The notes beneath the pieces were generated by a model. The model saw only the letters and a list, made by a program, of their open reading frames with translations. It had not been told where the DNA came from and did not search any database. Shown here piece after piece: positions 49,693 through 58,854 of a stretch of DNA of 64,000 nucleotides (positions within the stretch are counted from its first letter, which is position 1; each line of letters opens with the position of its first letter). The translations under genes were made by a program, and so were the position numbers. Where the stretch lies: NCBI RefSeq assembly GCF_008124865.1, contig NZ_VNHY01000001.1, positions 434,001-498,000 on the forward strand, in the 5' to 3' direction. The stretch is from Fodinibius salinus. Its GTDB lineage: Bacteria > Bacteroidota > Rhodothermia > Balneolales > Balneolaceae.

Positions 49693-51228
49693 TTGCATTC
49701 TACAACTTTTACCCAGATCCGAGAATCGCTGTCATCAGGTGAGGAAACACTTTCGGATATCGTATCACAGTACATTGACAATATTGAAGATAAGAATGAT
49801 GAGATTAATGCCGTTATCAGCATTGACAAAGAACGGGCATTAGGGCGTGCAAATCAGATCCAACAGCGCATTGAAGACGGTTCGGCCGGCAGTCTTGCGG
49901 GTATGGTCGTCGGAGTTAAAGACTTGATATGTGAAAAGGATATACAAGCCACTTGCGCTTCTAATATTTTATCTGACTTTGAAAGCATCTATGATTCTAC
50001 CGTTATAAAACGTCTTCGAGATGAAGATGCTATTTTATTGGGACGCTTAAATATGGATGAATTTGCAATGGGTTCATCTACTGAAAATTCTATTTATGGC
50101 CCAACGCGAAATCCCTCTGACACATCCAAGGTAGCCGGTGGATCATCGGGTGGAAGTGCAGCGGCTGTAGCAGCTGATTTTTGCACTGCTTCTTTAGGGT
50201 CTGATACGGGTGGTTCCATTCGACAGCCGGCATCGTATTGCGGCGTTGTAGGATTGAAGCCAACATATGGACGCGTGTCACGTCACGGACTGATTGCTTT
50301 TGCTTCTTCTTTTGATTGTATTGGTCCATTAACGCATTCAGTAGAAGATGCGGCTATTTTGTTACAGACTATAGCCGGTTCTGACGAGCACGATAACACG
50401 TCCTCGAGCAGAGCGGTTCCTGATTATCAGCAATTTGTTAAAGATCCGGATGTGAATATAAAGATCGGAGTTCCGGAGGAGTACTTTGGAGAAGGACTTG
50501 ATGATGAAATTCGTGAGGGTATTGAACAAAAATTGGATTCACTTGAAGAGTCAGGAGCCGAGCTGGTACCTATCCATCTGCCACATATGAAATACAGTAT
50601 TGCGACTTACTACATTTTAGCTACCGCCGAGGCTTCGAGCAATCTGGCTCGGTACGATGGCATTCGATATGGGCATCGTGCTGATATTGAGGAGGTGGAG
50701 CAGGAGTTAAAAGAAGAGAAGCAGGCCCTTGAAAAAGAACTTAAAACGGCAACTGGAGAGGAGCAAGAAGAGGTCAGCTCCCAGATCCAAGATATTGACT
50801 CGTCACTAATCCGATTGTACAAAAAAAGTCGTACAGAGGGATTTGGACCGGAAGTAAAACGTCGAATTATGCTGGGCACATATGTGCTTAGTGCGGGTTA
50901 TTATGATGAATATTATGGCAAGGCCCAGAAAGTGCGCCGATTGATTAAGCAGGATTTTACGGAGGCCTTTGAAAAGGTTGATGTCATTGCGTCACCAACG
51001 GCACCTACTACTGCTTTTGAGCTTGGGTCGAAGAATGAAAATCCGATGCAAATGTATCTAAATGATATTTATACCACATCAGCGAATTTAGCGGGAATTT
51101 GTGGACTTAGCGTTCCTGCAGGTACTGATTCGGATGGTTTGCCGTATGGTCTACAGTTTATGGCTGATACTTTCGAAGAAGGTAAATTATTTAATGCAGG
51201 TCGGCTGATAGAACAGCTACCAGAATAG
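49693..51228 (+). CDS. gatA: Glutamyl/aspartyl-tRNA(Gln/Asn) amidotransferase subunit A
   Basis: This 511-residue amidase-signature enzyme supplies ammonia for converting Glu-tRNA(Gln) to Gln-tRNA(Gln). VGVKDLICEKDIQATCASNI is near residue 76, the Ser-cisSer-Lys triad region is GGSSGGSAAAVAADF, and GSDTGGSIRQPASYCG near 173. It is ~25-45 residues longer than usual: a charged coiled-coil insert (about 336-380) lies between RYGHRAD and the GFGPEVKRRI core. The start is TTG; it fits the conserved N-terminus. gatB and gatC are elsewhere. Confidence 0.95.
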   Translation: MHSTTFTQIRESLSSGEETLSDIVSQYIDNIEDKNDEINAVISIDKERALGRANQIQQRIEDGSAGSLAGMVVGVKDLICEKDIQATCASNILSDFESIYDSTVIKRLRDEDAILLGRLNMDEFAMGSSTENSIYGPTRNPSDTSKVAGGSSGGSAAAVAADFCTASLGSDTGGSIRQPASYCGVVGLKPTYGRVSRHGLIAFASSFDCIGPLTHSVEDAAILLQTIAGSDEHDNTSSSRAVPDYQQFVKDPDVNIKIGVPEEYFGEGLDDEIREGIEQKLDSLEESGAELVPIHLPHMKYSIATYYILATAEASSNLARYDGIRYGHRADIEEVEQELKEEKQALEKELKTATGEEQEEVSSQIQDIDSSLIRLYKKSRTEGFGPEVKRRIMLGTYVLSAGYYDEYYGKAQKVRRLIKQDFTEAFEKVDVIASPTAPTTAFELGSKNENPMQMYLNDIYTTSANLAGICGLSVPAGTDSDGLPYGLQFMADTFEEGKLFNAGRLIEQLPE

Positions 51229-51243
51229 AAAAGGTATTATACT

Positions 51244-52011
51244 ATGAGAAATCGTCTAGAAGAAAAGTGGGCATTCATCACCGGTGCAACAGCGGGTATT
51301 GGTAAAGCTACGGCTGAGCTTTTTGCACAGTCTCAATGTAATGTAGTTATCAATGGTCGCCGTAAAGAACGTCTGGAGAATTTAAAGAATCATTTACAAG
51401 AGGAGTATAAAGTAGCGGTAAGAATAGCTTGTTTTGACGTCCGTAACCGGGAGGCTATTTCTGATTGGTTATCTGCCTTTGATCAACCTATCGATATTTT
51501 AGTTAATAATGCCGGATTAGCTCGTGGGGTTGATGCGGTTTTTGATGCCCAGTTTGACGATTGGGATGATATGATAGATACGAATATCAAAGGGGTACTT
51601 AATATGACGCGGCTTATTGCACCGCAGATGAAAGAACGCAACAGCGGACACATCATTAATATTGGATCCATTGCGGGACATGAAAGCTATGACGGGGGAT
51701 CTGTTTATTGTGCAACCAAACATGCTGTTAAAGCTTTTACCGAATCTACCAAAAAAGATCTTCACGGTACTAAGGTTCGGGTCAGCATGGTATCACCGGG
51801 ACTGGTAGAGACTGAATTCAGTAATGTACGTTTTAAAGGCGATGATGATCGTGCTGACGAGGTTTATGATGATATGCAACCCCTTACTGGCCAGGATATT
51901 GCCGAAGTTGTACACTTTATTGCCAATCGTCCGCCTCATGTAAATATTATGGATTCCATCGTCTTTCCTGTTGACCAATCTTCTTCATCAATGGTTTATC
52001 GGGATGAGTAA
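51244..52011 (+). CDS. Short-chain dehydrogenase/reductase (YdfG-like)
   Basis: This 255-residue SDR has the NAD(P) loop FITGATAGIGKATAELF (about residues 11-27). The NNAGLA motif is near 88, and the catalytic Ser-Tyr-Lys set reads GSIAGHESYDGGSVYCATKHA. The YCATK arrangement and C-terminus resemble the serine/3-hydroxy acid dehydrogenase (YdfG) group. Its stop codon lies inside the start of the next gene (ATGAGTAA overlap). Confidence 0.9.
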   Translation: MRNRLEEKWAFITGATAGIGKATAELFAQSQCNVVINGRRKERLENLKNHLQEEYKVAVRIACFDVRNREAISDWLSAFDQPIDILVNNAGLARGVDAVFDAQFDDWDDMIDTNIKGVLNMTRLIAPQMKERNSGHIINIGSIAGHESYDGGSVYCATKHAVKAFTESTKKDLHGTKVRVSMVSPGLVETEFSNVRFKGDDDRADEVYDDMQPLTGQDIAEVVHFIANRPPHVNIMDSIVFPVDQSSSSMVYRDE

Positions 52012-52993
52012 ACTGCGCTATGCCATAGTCTTTCTTATTTATGGGTTGGTGATAGGCTGCGGTGCTGGTTGTGAATCTAAAAACCAACTCACTTTTGAGA
52101 AACAGGGCAGAAATGTACCTTCCTTTAATGCCGACAGTGCCTACCATTTTATTGAGCAACAAGTTACAATGGGGCCACGAGATCCCAATTCTAAGGGGCA
52201 TAAGCAGACCAAGCAATATTTATTGAACAAACTTCAATCCTATGCTTCAGATCAAACCGTTTATCCCCAGAACTTCTCTGCAGAGGGTTATGAGGGGGAA
52301 ACACTGGAGCTTACGAATATTATTGCTGCTTTTAATCCACAGGCCACAGACCGGATCATGCTTTGCGCGCATTGGGATACCCGTCCGCGAGCCGACAGGG
52401 ATACGATAAACACGCAAGAACCTATTTTAGGAGCTGATGACGGGGGTAGTGGCGTTGGAGTATTATTGGAGCTTGCCCGCCTTTTTGAGCGTCACAATCC
52501 GCCCATAGGCGTAGATATTGTGTTGTTTGACGGTGAGGACTATGGCAAGGAGGGAACTCTGTCAAAGTACTTTTTAGGATCCCGCTATTGGGTTAAAAAT
52601 CCACCGGTGCCGGGCTATAAACCTCGTTTTGGTATTTTGTTGGATATGGTAGGAGGAAAGGCTGCCCAATTCCCACGTGAGGAGTATTCCATGCAATATG
52701 CCCCAGGGCTGGTCAGTGAAATTTGGGGCATAGCAGACAACATGGGCTATAGCAATCTGTTTTTGGATAAATCAGGCAGTGCAGTTTCTGATGATCATGT
52801 GATTATTAATAGAGAATTAGGTATTCCCACTATCAACATCATCAATCATACGGTTACCTCTGATGGTGCTGAATTTGCTCCATATTGGCATACTCACAAT
52901 GATGATATGGATATCATCCAAAAAACTACATTGCAAAAAGTTGGCCGTGTAGTGGCCGAGTTGATTTATAATAGGATAGAAACCGATTCTTAG
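52004..52993 (+). CDS. M28 family / glutaminyl-peptide cyclotransferase-like lipoprotein
   Basis: This 329-residue zinc enzyme has a lipoprotein-type signal (LVIGC with Cys at about 19). HWDTRPRAD near residues 123-131 is typical of glutaminyl cyclases, then GADDGGSGVG (Asp145/146) and DGEDYG (Glu178). It either cyclises N-terminal glutamine or cleaves peptides; the HWDTRP form favours the cyclase. The ATG at 52004 overlaps the SDR stop; an upstream in-frame TTG at 51971 would spoil the signal peptide. Confidence 0.88.
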   Translation: MSKLRYAIVFLIYGLVIGCGAGCESKNQLTFEKQGRNVPSFNADSAYHFIEQQVTMGPRDPNSKGHKQTKQYLLNKLQSYASDQTVYPQNFSAEGYEGETLELTNIIAAFNPQATDRIMLCAHWDTRPRADRDTINTQEPILGADDGGSGVGVLLELARLFERHNPPIGVDIVLFDGEDYGKEGTLSKYFLGSRYWVKNPPVPGYKPRFGILLDMVGGKAAQFPREEYSMQYAPGLVSEIWGIADNMGYSNLFLDKSGSAVSDDHVIINRELGIPTINIINHTVTSDGAEFAPYWHTHNDDMDIIQKTTLQKVGRVVAELIYNRIETDS

Positions 52994-53242
52994 GAAGTTT
53001 TCTTCTGCTACGTTTTAAAATTTAAAGAGCAGGACTAAATCATTCTTTTCAACCTAATACCTGGGGCAGGTAATAGCTCATTAAAATCTTGTTTTAATTT
53101 TCAAATAGGTTTCTTTTGGGCAAATAGCTTGAACTGATAACTGGTGATAAATATAAAGAAAGATTAACCTGTTATTTTTATACATTCTAGTATATAAATG
53201 ATTGTATCAGGGCAAGCTACTCAGTATATCTATTGATACCTA

Positions 53243-54088
53243 ATGATGCAATATGTAAAGCTGGTTATTGAAATTTCAGAAATTCATCAGGAAAGCCTGA
53301 TTGCTGAGCTTTTTGAGATGGACTTTACCGGCTTTGAACAGCGCGGAGGACAAATCATCACTTATATTGAAGAAAAGAAGTACAACCACTCCCAGAAAAA
53401 GCGTATTGAGCAGTTGTTGGCTACTTATCCCCAAGAAGGCTTCATCGAATCTGAAGAAATCATTGCGGATCGAAACTGGAATAGGCAGTGGGAACAAACG
53501 TTAAAGGCACAGACCATTGGGAAGTTCTTCGTTAAGCCTACATGGAGCAGGGAAAAATGTCCAAACAATAAGATATTACTTGAGATCGATCCCAAGATGT
53601 CCTTTGGCACCGGCTATCACGAAACTACACGCCTTATGTTAGAGGCATTACCATCTATTGTTACCAATGGTGATCATGTTATTGATGCAGGTACCGGTAC
53701 GGGCATTCTGGCTATTGCAGCCGTAAAATTGGGCGTATCTCGTGTATTTTCATTTGATGTTAGCGAGTGGAGTGTTAACAATGCCCGTGAAAATATTTTG
53801 CTTAATGATGTTGCTGATGCTGTGACGGTGAAACCTGGATCAACTGAGGAAATTCCTGATAATTGTAGTGCCGATGTACTGTTAGCAAATATAGAGCGTA
53901 ACGTGATTTTGTCAATGGTTCCTGACTTTAAAAAAGTTCTAAAACCCGAAGGTCAGTTATTACTATCAGGATTGTTACAAAAAGATCTAGACGTTATTTG
54001 TGATAGGCTGGGAGATGATTTTGAGGTCACAGATATAGCCCAGAAAAATGAATGGATCAGTATTCATGCAAATCGAATAGTTTTATGA
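53243..54088 (+). CDS. prmA: Ribosomal protein L11 methyltransferase
   Basis: This 281-residue protein has an N-terminal RRM-like substrate domain (about 1-85). The methyltransferase domain follows: IDPKMSFGTGYHETTRLMLEAL, then DAGTGTGILAIAAVKLG. Visible after it is ADVLLANIERNVI, the NPPY-like motif replaced by N-I-E-R in PrmA. It trimethylates L11. The 249 bases upstream hold no gene. It overlaps the following gene by 4 bases (ATGA). Confidence 0.92.
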   Translation: MMQYVKLVIEISEIHQESLIAELFEMDFTGFEQRGGQIITYIEEKKYNHSQKKRIEQLLATYPQEGFIESEEIIADRNWNRQWEQTLKAQTIGKFFVKPTWSREKCPNNKILLEIDPKMSFGTGYHETTRLMLEALPSIVTNGDHVIDAGTGTGILAIAAVKLGVSRVFSFDVSEWSVNNARENILLNDVADAVTVKPGSTEEIPDNCSADVLLANIERNVILSMVPDFKKVLKPEGQLLLSGLLQKDLDVICDRLGDDFEVTDIAQKNEWISIHANRIVL

Positions 54089-55002
54089 AAGCTTCTATTG
54101 ATATTGGTACAAATACCGTGTTGCTTTTGGTAGCTGAGGCCGAAGGTGACCGGCATATTCGAGTCGTTGAAGAGCAGGAACGCACGCCGCGACTGGGCAA
54201 AAATGTAGATGGTACTAATATTCTTGATGAGGATGCAATTGCCCGGACGATTGATGTGCTACTTGAATTTAAGTCGTTGCTCAATAAAGATTATTCTCAT
54301 ATAGAAGAGACTGTTGTTACAGCTACTAGTGCGGTGCGGGATGCTGGGAATCGTGCTTATTTTTTAGAACATGTTAAGAGTGAGACTGGATTTGAAGTGC
54401 AAGTATTGAGCGGGTCCGAGGAGGCTCAATATGCCTATTATGGAGCACAAAGTGTATTGTTAGGGGGCAACTTAAACCCCAGTAAAACCATTATTGATAT
54501 AGGCGGTGGCAGTACCGAGATAGCATTGGGTAGTGAAGGTACTATTTCAGATTATCATTCTTTTGACATGGGATGCGTACGATATACCGAGCGCTATTTG
54601 GTGGATGATCCTCCAACCAGTGGACAGATACAATCGTGTAAAACGGCCATTGCAGATATGCTGATTCATCATCCGTTTGAGATATCTGGAGATACTTCTC
54701 TCATGGGAATTGCCGGCACTGCAACTTCACTAGCCTTTATAGAACAATCTCTTAGTAAATATGATAGGAATGATATTAATGGCTACCGTATTTCTTTGAA
54801 TGATTTGGAGAGACGTATTTCGTTTTTACAAGAACTGTCGGCTAACGAGATTAGAAAAGAATACCAGTCCGTTATGGAGCACCGCGCAGATATTTTTCTT
54901 GCAGGATTACTGATCCTAGAAGGATTTATGAACAAATATGATTTGGAGGAGATAGTTGCTTCAACCGGTGGGGTAAGGCATGGAGCAATATTATTGGCTT
55001 AA
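54085..55002 (+). CDS. Ppx/GppA phosphatase family protein
   Basis: This 305-residue actin-like-ATPase-fold protein begins KASIDIGTNTVLLLVAE. It has the exopolyphosphatase/GppA signatures ATSAVRDAGN, LSGSEEAQYAYYGA and IIDIGGGSTEIALG. It hydrolyses polyphosphate or pppGpp. It is shorter than two-domain E. coli Ppx and lacks the HD region. The ATG at 54085 overlaps the prmA stop in ATGA; the in-frame ATG at 54052 would force a 37-base overlap. Confidence 0.9.
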   Translation: MKASIDIGTNTVLLLVAEAEGDRHIRVVEEQERTPRLGKNVDGTNILDEDAIARTIDVLLEFKSLLNKDYSHIEETVVTATSAVRDAGNRAYFLEHVKSETGFEVQVLSGSEEAQYAYYGAQSVLLGGNLNPSKTIIDIGGGSTEIALGSEGTISDYHSFDMGCVRYTERYLVDDPPTSGQIQSCKTAIADMLIHHPFEISGDTSLMGIAGTATSLAFIEQSLSKYDRNDINGYRISLNDLERRISFLQELSANEIRKEYQSVMEHRADIFLAGLLILEGFMNKYDLEEIVASTGGVRHGAILLA

Positions 55003-55005
55003 AAT

Positions 55006-55036
55006 AAAAAAGGTCCCGAAAATCGGGACCTTTTTT
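55006..55036. terminator. Bidirectional terminator between ppx/gppA and an outer-membrane gene
   Basis: GGTCCCGA / TCGGGACC forms an 8-bp stem flanked by A and T runs on both sides, with a three-base loop. It lies between converging genes and can end transcripts from both. Confidence 0.9.
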
Positions 55037-55055
55037 AAAGAAGTTGATTCGAAAA

Positions 55056-55529
55056 TTATAATCCGAATCGCAAACCAGCAGAAATGTCAAACTGATCGAA
55101 ATTGCTTACTGCATATTTTGCCTCAGTAAAGAAAGAACCAACGCCTATTCCAAATTCCGCACCGGCACCTAAGTTTAATCCGATTTCGGAATTACTAACA
55201 GTAACAAATTGGTTACTAACCGACTGTTTTGCATAGTTAAGTCCTGCTAAAGCATATACGCTTGTTGAAGCTTTAGAAACAAAAAGGTAATGAAGATTGG
55301 CATTTAACTCCCAGAAATCAGTATTGTCGGGGAAGAAAAATTTAAAATCAACAGCTCCTCTGAATTGATCCGAAAAGCCAGCGACTGCACCACCTTGGAT
55401 ACCGATAGCTTCAATTTGTGTACCATAAGTAGCACCCAAGCCGACTTTAAAGTCTTGCGCTTGTGCATTATTGTTAAAAAATAAACCGATCCCTACGATT
55501 AAAAGGGAAACTGTAAGTAGTTTTTTCAT
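55056..55529 (-). CDS. Small outer-membrane beta-barrel protein
   Basis: This 157-residue protein has a signal peptide (about residues 1-24, NNNAQAQD) and then eight likely amphipathic strands, ending SAGLRFGL. It resembles OmpX/OmpW-like or 'outer membrane beta-barrel' proteins of Bacteroidota. Function unknown. It is homologous in style to its neighbour on the minus strand, though the two are not clearly copies. Confidence 0.78.
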   Translation of the reverse strand: MKKLLTVSLLIVGIGLFFNNNAQAQDFKVGLGATYGTQIEAIGIQGGAVAGFSDQFRGAVDFKFFFPDNTDFWELNANLHYLFVSKASTSVYALAGLNYAKQSVSNQFVTVSNSEIGLNLGAGAEFGIGVGSFFTEAKYAVSNFDQFDISAGLRFGL

Positions 55530-55561
55530 AGTATTGTTGTTCTGTTTGATTTAGTTTTGAT

Positions 55562-55577
55562 AAGTTAAATTTAACTT
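55562..55577. repeat. Perfect 16-bp palindrome AAGTTAAATTTAACTT
   Basis: An exact AT-rich palindrome located 33-48 bases upstream of the outer-membrane barrel start codon on the minus strand, where an operator could sit. It may also arise by chance in this AT-rich gap. Confidence 0.4.
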
Positions 55578-55733
55578 TACTCAGAACACTAAGGATACCC
55601 CTACAACCCATTTTCCACAATGGTGTTAGTTCTCCCTTGGTTCTTGAGCTAATTGTAAAAAGAATTAATTTTATTCACAAATAAGAGTTCTTTTTAAAAG
55701 TAACCCTAATATTATTAGGATATCATACAATAG

Positions 55734-56282
55734 TTAAAGTTTAAAAGCTACACCAATATTTAACCAGCCCCAATTATTACCGAGTTCAGCATAAGCTCCT
55801 AATTGTTCAGAAAAATAATAACGGGCTCCTAAGTGAAAAGCAGCTACCATACCGCTACCTACATTACTCGAGACAAACGAATTAGAAAAACTGTAATTTC
55901 TGTAGTACAGTCCTAGCCCGCCATACAAGTCAAGGTTATCATTTCCCAGCTCCAGCAGCTCATTAAAGTGGTACGAGCCTTTACCACCTATATATAATAT
56001 GCTTACACCACTACCTGATATAAACCCAAAGTCACCGCCAACCCCAATGATTCCGGTTTCAAGATCGGCGACACCGTATTCGGCACCGGCTCCCAACGGC
56101 AGTCCCAATCCTCCGCCTCCAAAGGTTGAATAGGTTGCTCCCAAGCCAATGCCGGCATTAATAACTAAGTCGCCCTCTTGAAAGGGGTATGAGGTTGCCA
56201 TATTATCCTGGGCATTTGTGCTGTAAGCTGAAAAGAGTGTAAATCCTAATATTAACCATCCGTATGTAAGTAGCTTTTTCAT
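55734..56282 (-). CDS. Outer-membrane beta-barrel protein, glycine-rich
   Basis: This 182-residue protein has signal MKKLLTYGWLILGFTLFSAY and then strongly alternating, Gly-rich strands. Examples are GLGATYSTFGGGGLGLPLGAG and AAFHLGARYYFSEQLGAY. It ends in a short aromatic-containing strand (LNIGVAFKL). The pattern fits an eight-stranded outer-membrane barrel. Function unknown. Confidence 0.78.
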   Translation of the reverse strand: MKKLLTYGWLILGFTLFSAYSTNAQDNMATSYPFQEGDLVINAGIGLGATYSTFGGGGLGLPLGAGAEYGVADLETGIIGVGGDFGFISGSGVSILYIGGKGSYHFNELLELGNDNLDLYGGLGLYYRNYSFSNSFVSSNVGSGMVAAFHLGARYYFSEQLGAYAELGNNWGWLNIGVAFKL

Positions 56283-56462
56283 AGTTTGTATTTGTATGTT
56301 GGATTAAAAAGAATAAATAGTTCGTTAAACATATAATATGCGTAAAAATAAATTAAATTGGGTCATATTTTATTAATATTTTTTATAAAGGCCAATGGGA
56401 ATAACGATAATGATTCACTATGTTTAGCATTTTAATGGAAGTTAATATTTGCCAGACACTTT

Positions 56463-57098
56463 ATGCCCGATCAGAGTACCGAAAAGTCTGAAAATTATTC
56501 ACCCAGAGAAAATGCCTCAGAAAGTAGCTTAGAGGACGATTCCTTAGTAAAAAAAGCTAAGGGAGGGGATGAGCAGGCATATAGTCAACTAGTAGAAAAG
56601 TATGAACGGGCCCTGTTTTATCATATCCTAAAAATGGTGAATGATCGAGAGCAGGTAGAGGATTTGGTACAAGAAACATTTGTAAAAGCTTTTGACAATC
56701 TTGATACGTACAGCACAAACTATGCCTTTTCGACTTGGCTGTATCGTATTGCTACCAACCACACTATCGACTACCTGCGCAAGAAAAAATTAAATACTCT
56801 TTCGATTGATAGTCCGGTTAAAACCAAAGAGGGCGAAATGGAGATGCAGCTACCGGATGAGTCTGCAAGTACTGATCGCAAAATTATACAGAAACAGCGG
56901 CAGAAGATTGTTCAACAGGCTATACAGGATTTACCCGAGAAATATCGCAAGGTGATTGAACTTCGTCACATGGAAGAAAAAAGTTATAAAGAAATTTCGG
57001 AAGTACTCGATTCGCCATTAGGAACAGTTAAAGCCCATATTTTTAGGGCACGTGAGCTGTTATATAAGGAACTAAAAGATAAGAAAGGGCGGTTTTAG
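56463..57098 (+). CDS. RNA polymerase sigma-70 factor, ECF subfamily
   Basis: In this 211-residue protein, region 2 spans about residues 40-110 (YSQLVEKYERALFYHILKMV, then VEDLVQETFVKAFDNL) and region 4 about 145-200 (LPEKYRKVIELRHMEEKSYKEI). A ~30-residue acidic N-terminal extension precedes region 2. The linker carries a KTKEGEMEMQLPDES segment. No anti-sigma gene is adjacent. Confidence 0.93.
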   Translation: MPDQSTEKSENYSPRENASESSLEDDSLVKKAKGGDEQAYSQLVEKYERALFYHILKMVNDREQVEDLVQETFVKAFDNLDTYSTNYAFSTWLYRIATNHTIDYLRKKKLNTLSIDSPVKTKEGEMEMQLPDESASTDRKIIQKQRQKIVQQAIQDLPEKYRKVIELRHMEEKSYKEISEVLDSPLGTVKAHIFRARELLYKELKDKKGRF

Positions 57099-57164
57099 TA
57101 ATCTGGGCTCAGATGTGAAGTATGAAACGCCTGTCATTTTTTAAATTTTACGTTTGTCTTATCA

Positions 57165-58112
57165 TTAGTCACCTTTAATATTTGCTGCTGCAGCTGCGAC
57201 GTTGTCTTTATATTTTTCAAATTTAGCCCGCCGTATTGCACTCCCCTCAAAAAGAGCATCATACTGCTTGATATCCAGTTCTTCCCAAAAATTAATGTCG
57301 TGATTAAGAATTTTGTCCCGTGGGGCCAAATCTTCCATTTGTCCGTATTGGGCATTCCGATTCCAGGGACATACATCCTGGCAAATATCACAGCCAAACA
57401 TCCAATTGCCGAGATCATCGCGATGTTCGTCGGGAATTTCCTCTTTAAGTTCAATAGTTAGGTATGATATACACTTTGTTGCATCTACGCGATAGGGCTC
57501 GTAGATGGCGTTAGTGGGACAAGATTCTATACAACGGGTGCAACTGCCACAGTGATCTGTAACAGGCGTATCATACTGAAATTTGGCATCCACGATCATT
57601 TCTCCGATAAAGAAAAATGATCCTAAATTTTTGTTTAGGATATTAGAGTTTTTGCCCATCCAGCCAAGTCCGGATCGTACCGCCCAGGCTTTGTCGAGTA
57701 CGGGGGCAGAATCTACAAAAACGCGTCCTTCTAGTCCGCCCAATAGTTCTTCAGTTTCGGCAAAAAGTGCTTTCAATTTCTTCTTATACACTTTGTGATA
57801 ATCACGGCCCTGGGCATACTTTGCAATTTTGGGACTATTTTCTTGTTCTTGCTGCTGTTCGTGTTTGGGATGGTAATAGCTGCCAATAACAGATACCACT
57901 GATTTTGCGCCCGGTACCAGCTTGGTAGGATCTACCCGCTTATCAAAATGGTTAGCCATCCAGCCCATTGTACCTTGGCGATCTTGGTTGAGCCACTCTC
58001 TGAGCCGGCGTTCCTCAGTTTCCAGCCGTCCGGCTTTTGCAAATCCACAGGCATTAAATCCGAGCCGAAGAGCGGCTTCACGTACCTTTTGTGTCCGTTT
58101 TCTTAAATTCAT
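57165..58112 (-). CDS. queG: Epoxyqueuosine reductase QueG
   Basis: This 315-residue cobalamin- and iron-sulfur-dependent enzyme carries out the last step of queuosine synthesis in tRNA. Two 4Fe-4S cluster motifs are clear: CGSCTRCIESCPTNAI and CDICQDVCPWN. The N-terminal GFNACGFAKAG and GTMGWMANHFDKRVDP are standard. Its own transcript begins near 58120. Confidence 0.95.
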   Translation of the reverse strand: MNLRKRTQKVREAALRLGFNACGFAKAGRLETEERRLREWLNQDRQGTMGWMANHFDKRVDPTKLVPGAKSVVSVIGSYYHPKHEQQQEQENSPKIAKYAQGRDYHKVYKKKLKALFAETEELLGGLEGRVFVDSAPVLDKAWAVRSGLGWMGKNSNILNKNLGSFFFIGEMIVDAKFQYDTPVTDHCGSCTRCIESCPTNAIYEPYRVDATKCISYLTIELKEEIPDEHRDDLGNWMFGCDICQDVCPWNRNAQYGQMEDLAPRDKILNHDINFWEELDIKQYDALFEGSAIRRAKFEKYKDNVAAAAANIKGD

Positions 58113-58170
58113 AGTATAGTTAAATGGCTATAGGATTGGTCTTATAAAGTCAAGCATACCAATAACTAAA

Positions 58171-58854
58171 TCATAAATTCTTTGGATCAACTTCTTTGGT
58201 TTTCCCATCCTGTAATTTTAGCGTACGCCGCGGATATTCCTTTACGGTATCGTAGTCGTGGGTGACCATGAGCACTGCCATACCGCGGTTATTGATTTGT
58301 TTGAGCAGCTCCATAATTTCGGCCGAAGCTCCGGGATCAAGGTTACCGGTAGGTTCATCAGCCAGCATAATACGTGGTTCGTTAGCTAAGGCTCTGGCAA
58401 TAACGACGCGCTGTTGCTCGCCGCCGGAGAGATCTTCGGGCATATTTTTACGCTTATGACTTAGTCCCACCATGCCCAGTACTTCTAGTACGCGTTGTTT
58501 GATATAGCTATTTTTTTCGCCAGTCACCTTTAAGGAAAAAGCTACATTTTCATAAACCGTGCGATCGGGCAACAATTGGAAATCCTGAAATACAATACCC
58601 AGCCGGCGCCGAAGGTGCGGTACTTTTTTATCTTTCAGGGAAGTGACTTCAAGTCCTGCTACCTTTACAGAGCCACTGTCAGGCAACAAGTCGCGATAAA
58701 TAAGCCGCAAAAAAGAACTTTTACCGGCACCAGTTTCACCAATAAGATAGGTAAAATCACCGTTTTCAAGATTAAAATCGAGATCATCGAGTACTGTTCG
58801 ATGACTGTATGAGACACTTACATTTTGAAATTCTATTACTGAGTGTTGGGACAT
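58171..58854 (-). CDS. ftsE: Cell division ATP-binding protein FtsE
   Basis: This 227-residue ABC ATPase has Walker A GETGAGKSS near residue 38, the ABC signature LSGGEQQR and Walker B IMLADEP near 160. The pattern LIGETGAGKSSFLRLIYR, EDLSGGEQQRVVIARALA and ADEPTGNLDP is typical of FtsE. FtsE works with FtsX to control peptidoglycan hydrolases; no ftsX is adjacent here. It overlaps the methyltransferase by 19 bases. Confidence 0.9.
   Translation of the reverse strand: MSQHSVIEFQNVSVSYSHRTVLDDLDFNLENGDFTYLIGETGAGKSSFLRLIYRDLLPDSGSVKVAGLEVTSLKDKKVPHLRRRLGIVFQDFQLLPDRTVYENVAFSLKVTGEKNSYIKQRVLEVLGMVGLSHKRKNMPEDLSGGEQQRVVIARALANEPRIMLADEPTGNLDPGASAEIMELLKQINNRGMAVLMVTHDYDTVKEYPRRTLKLQDGKTKEVDPKNL

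Noticed and set aside
51971-52003. Earlier TTG start for the M28 lipoprotein
   Set aside because: It would add eleven polar residues before the signal peptide and deepen the overlap with the SDR gene.
54052-54084. Earlier ATG for the ppx/gppA gene
   Set aside because: The added residues are the frame-shifted end of prmA; the ATGA junction at 54085 is the natural start.
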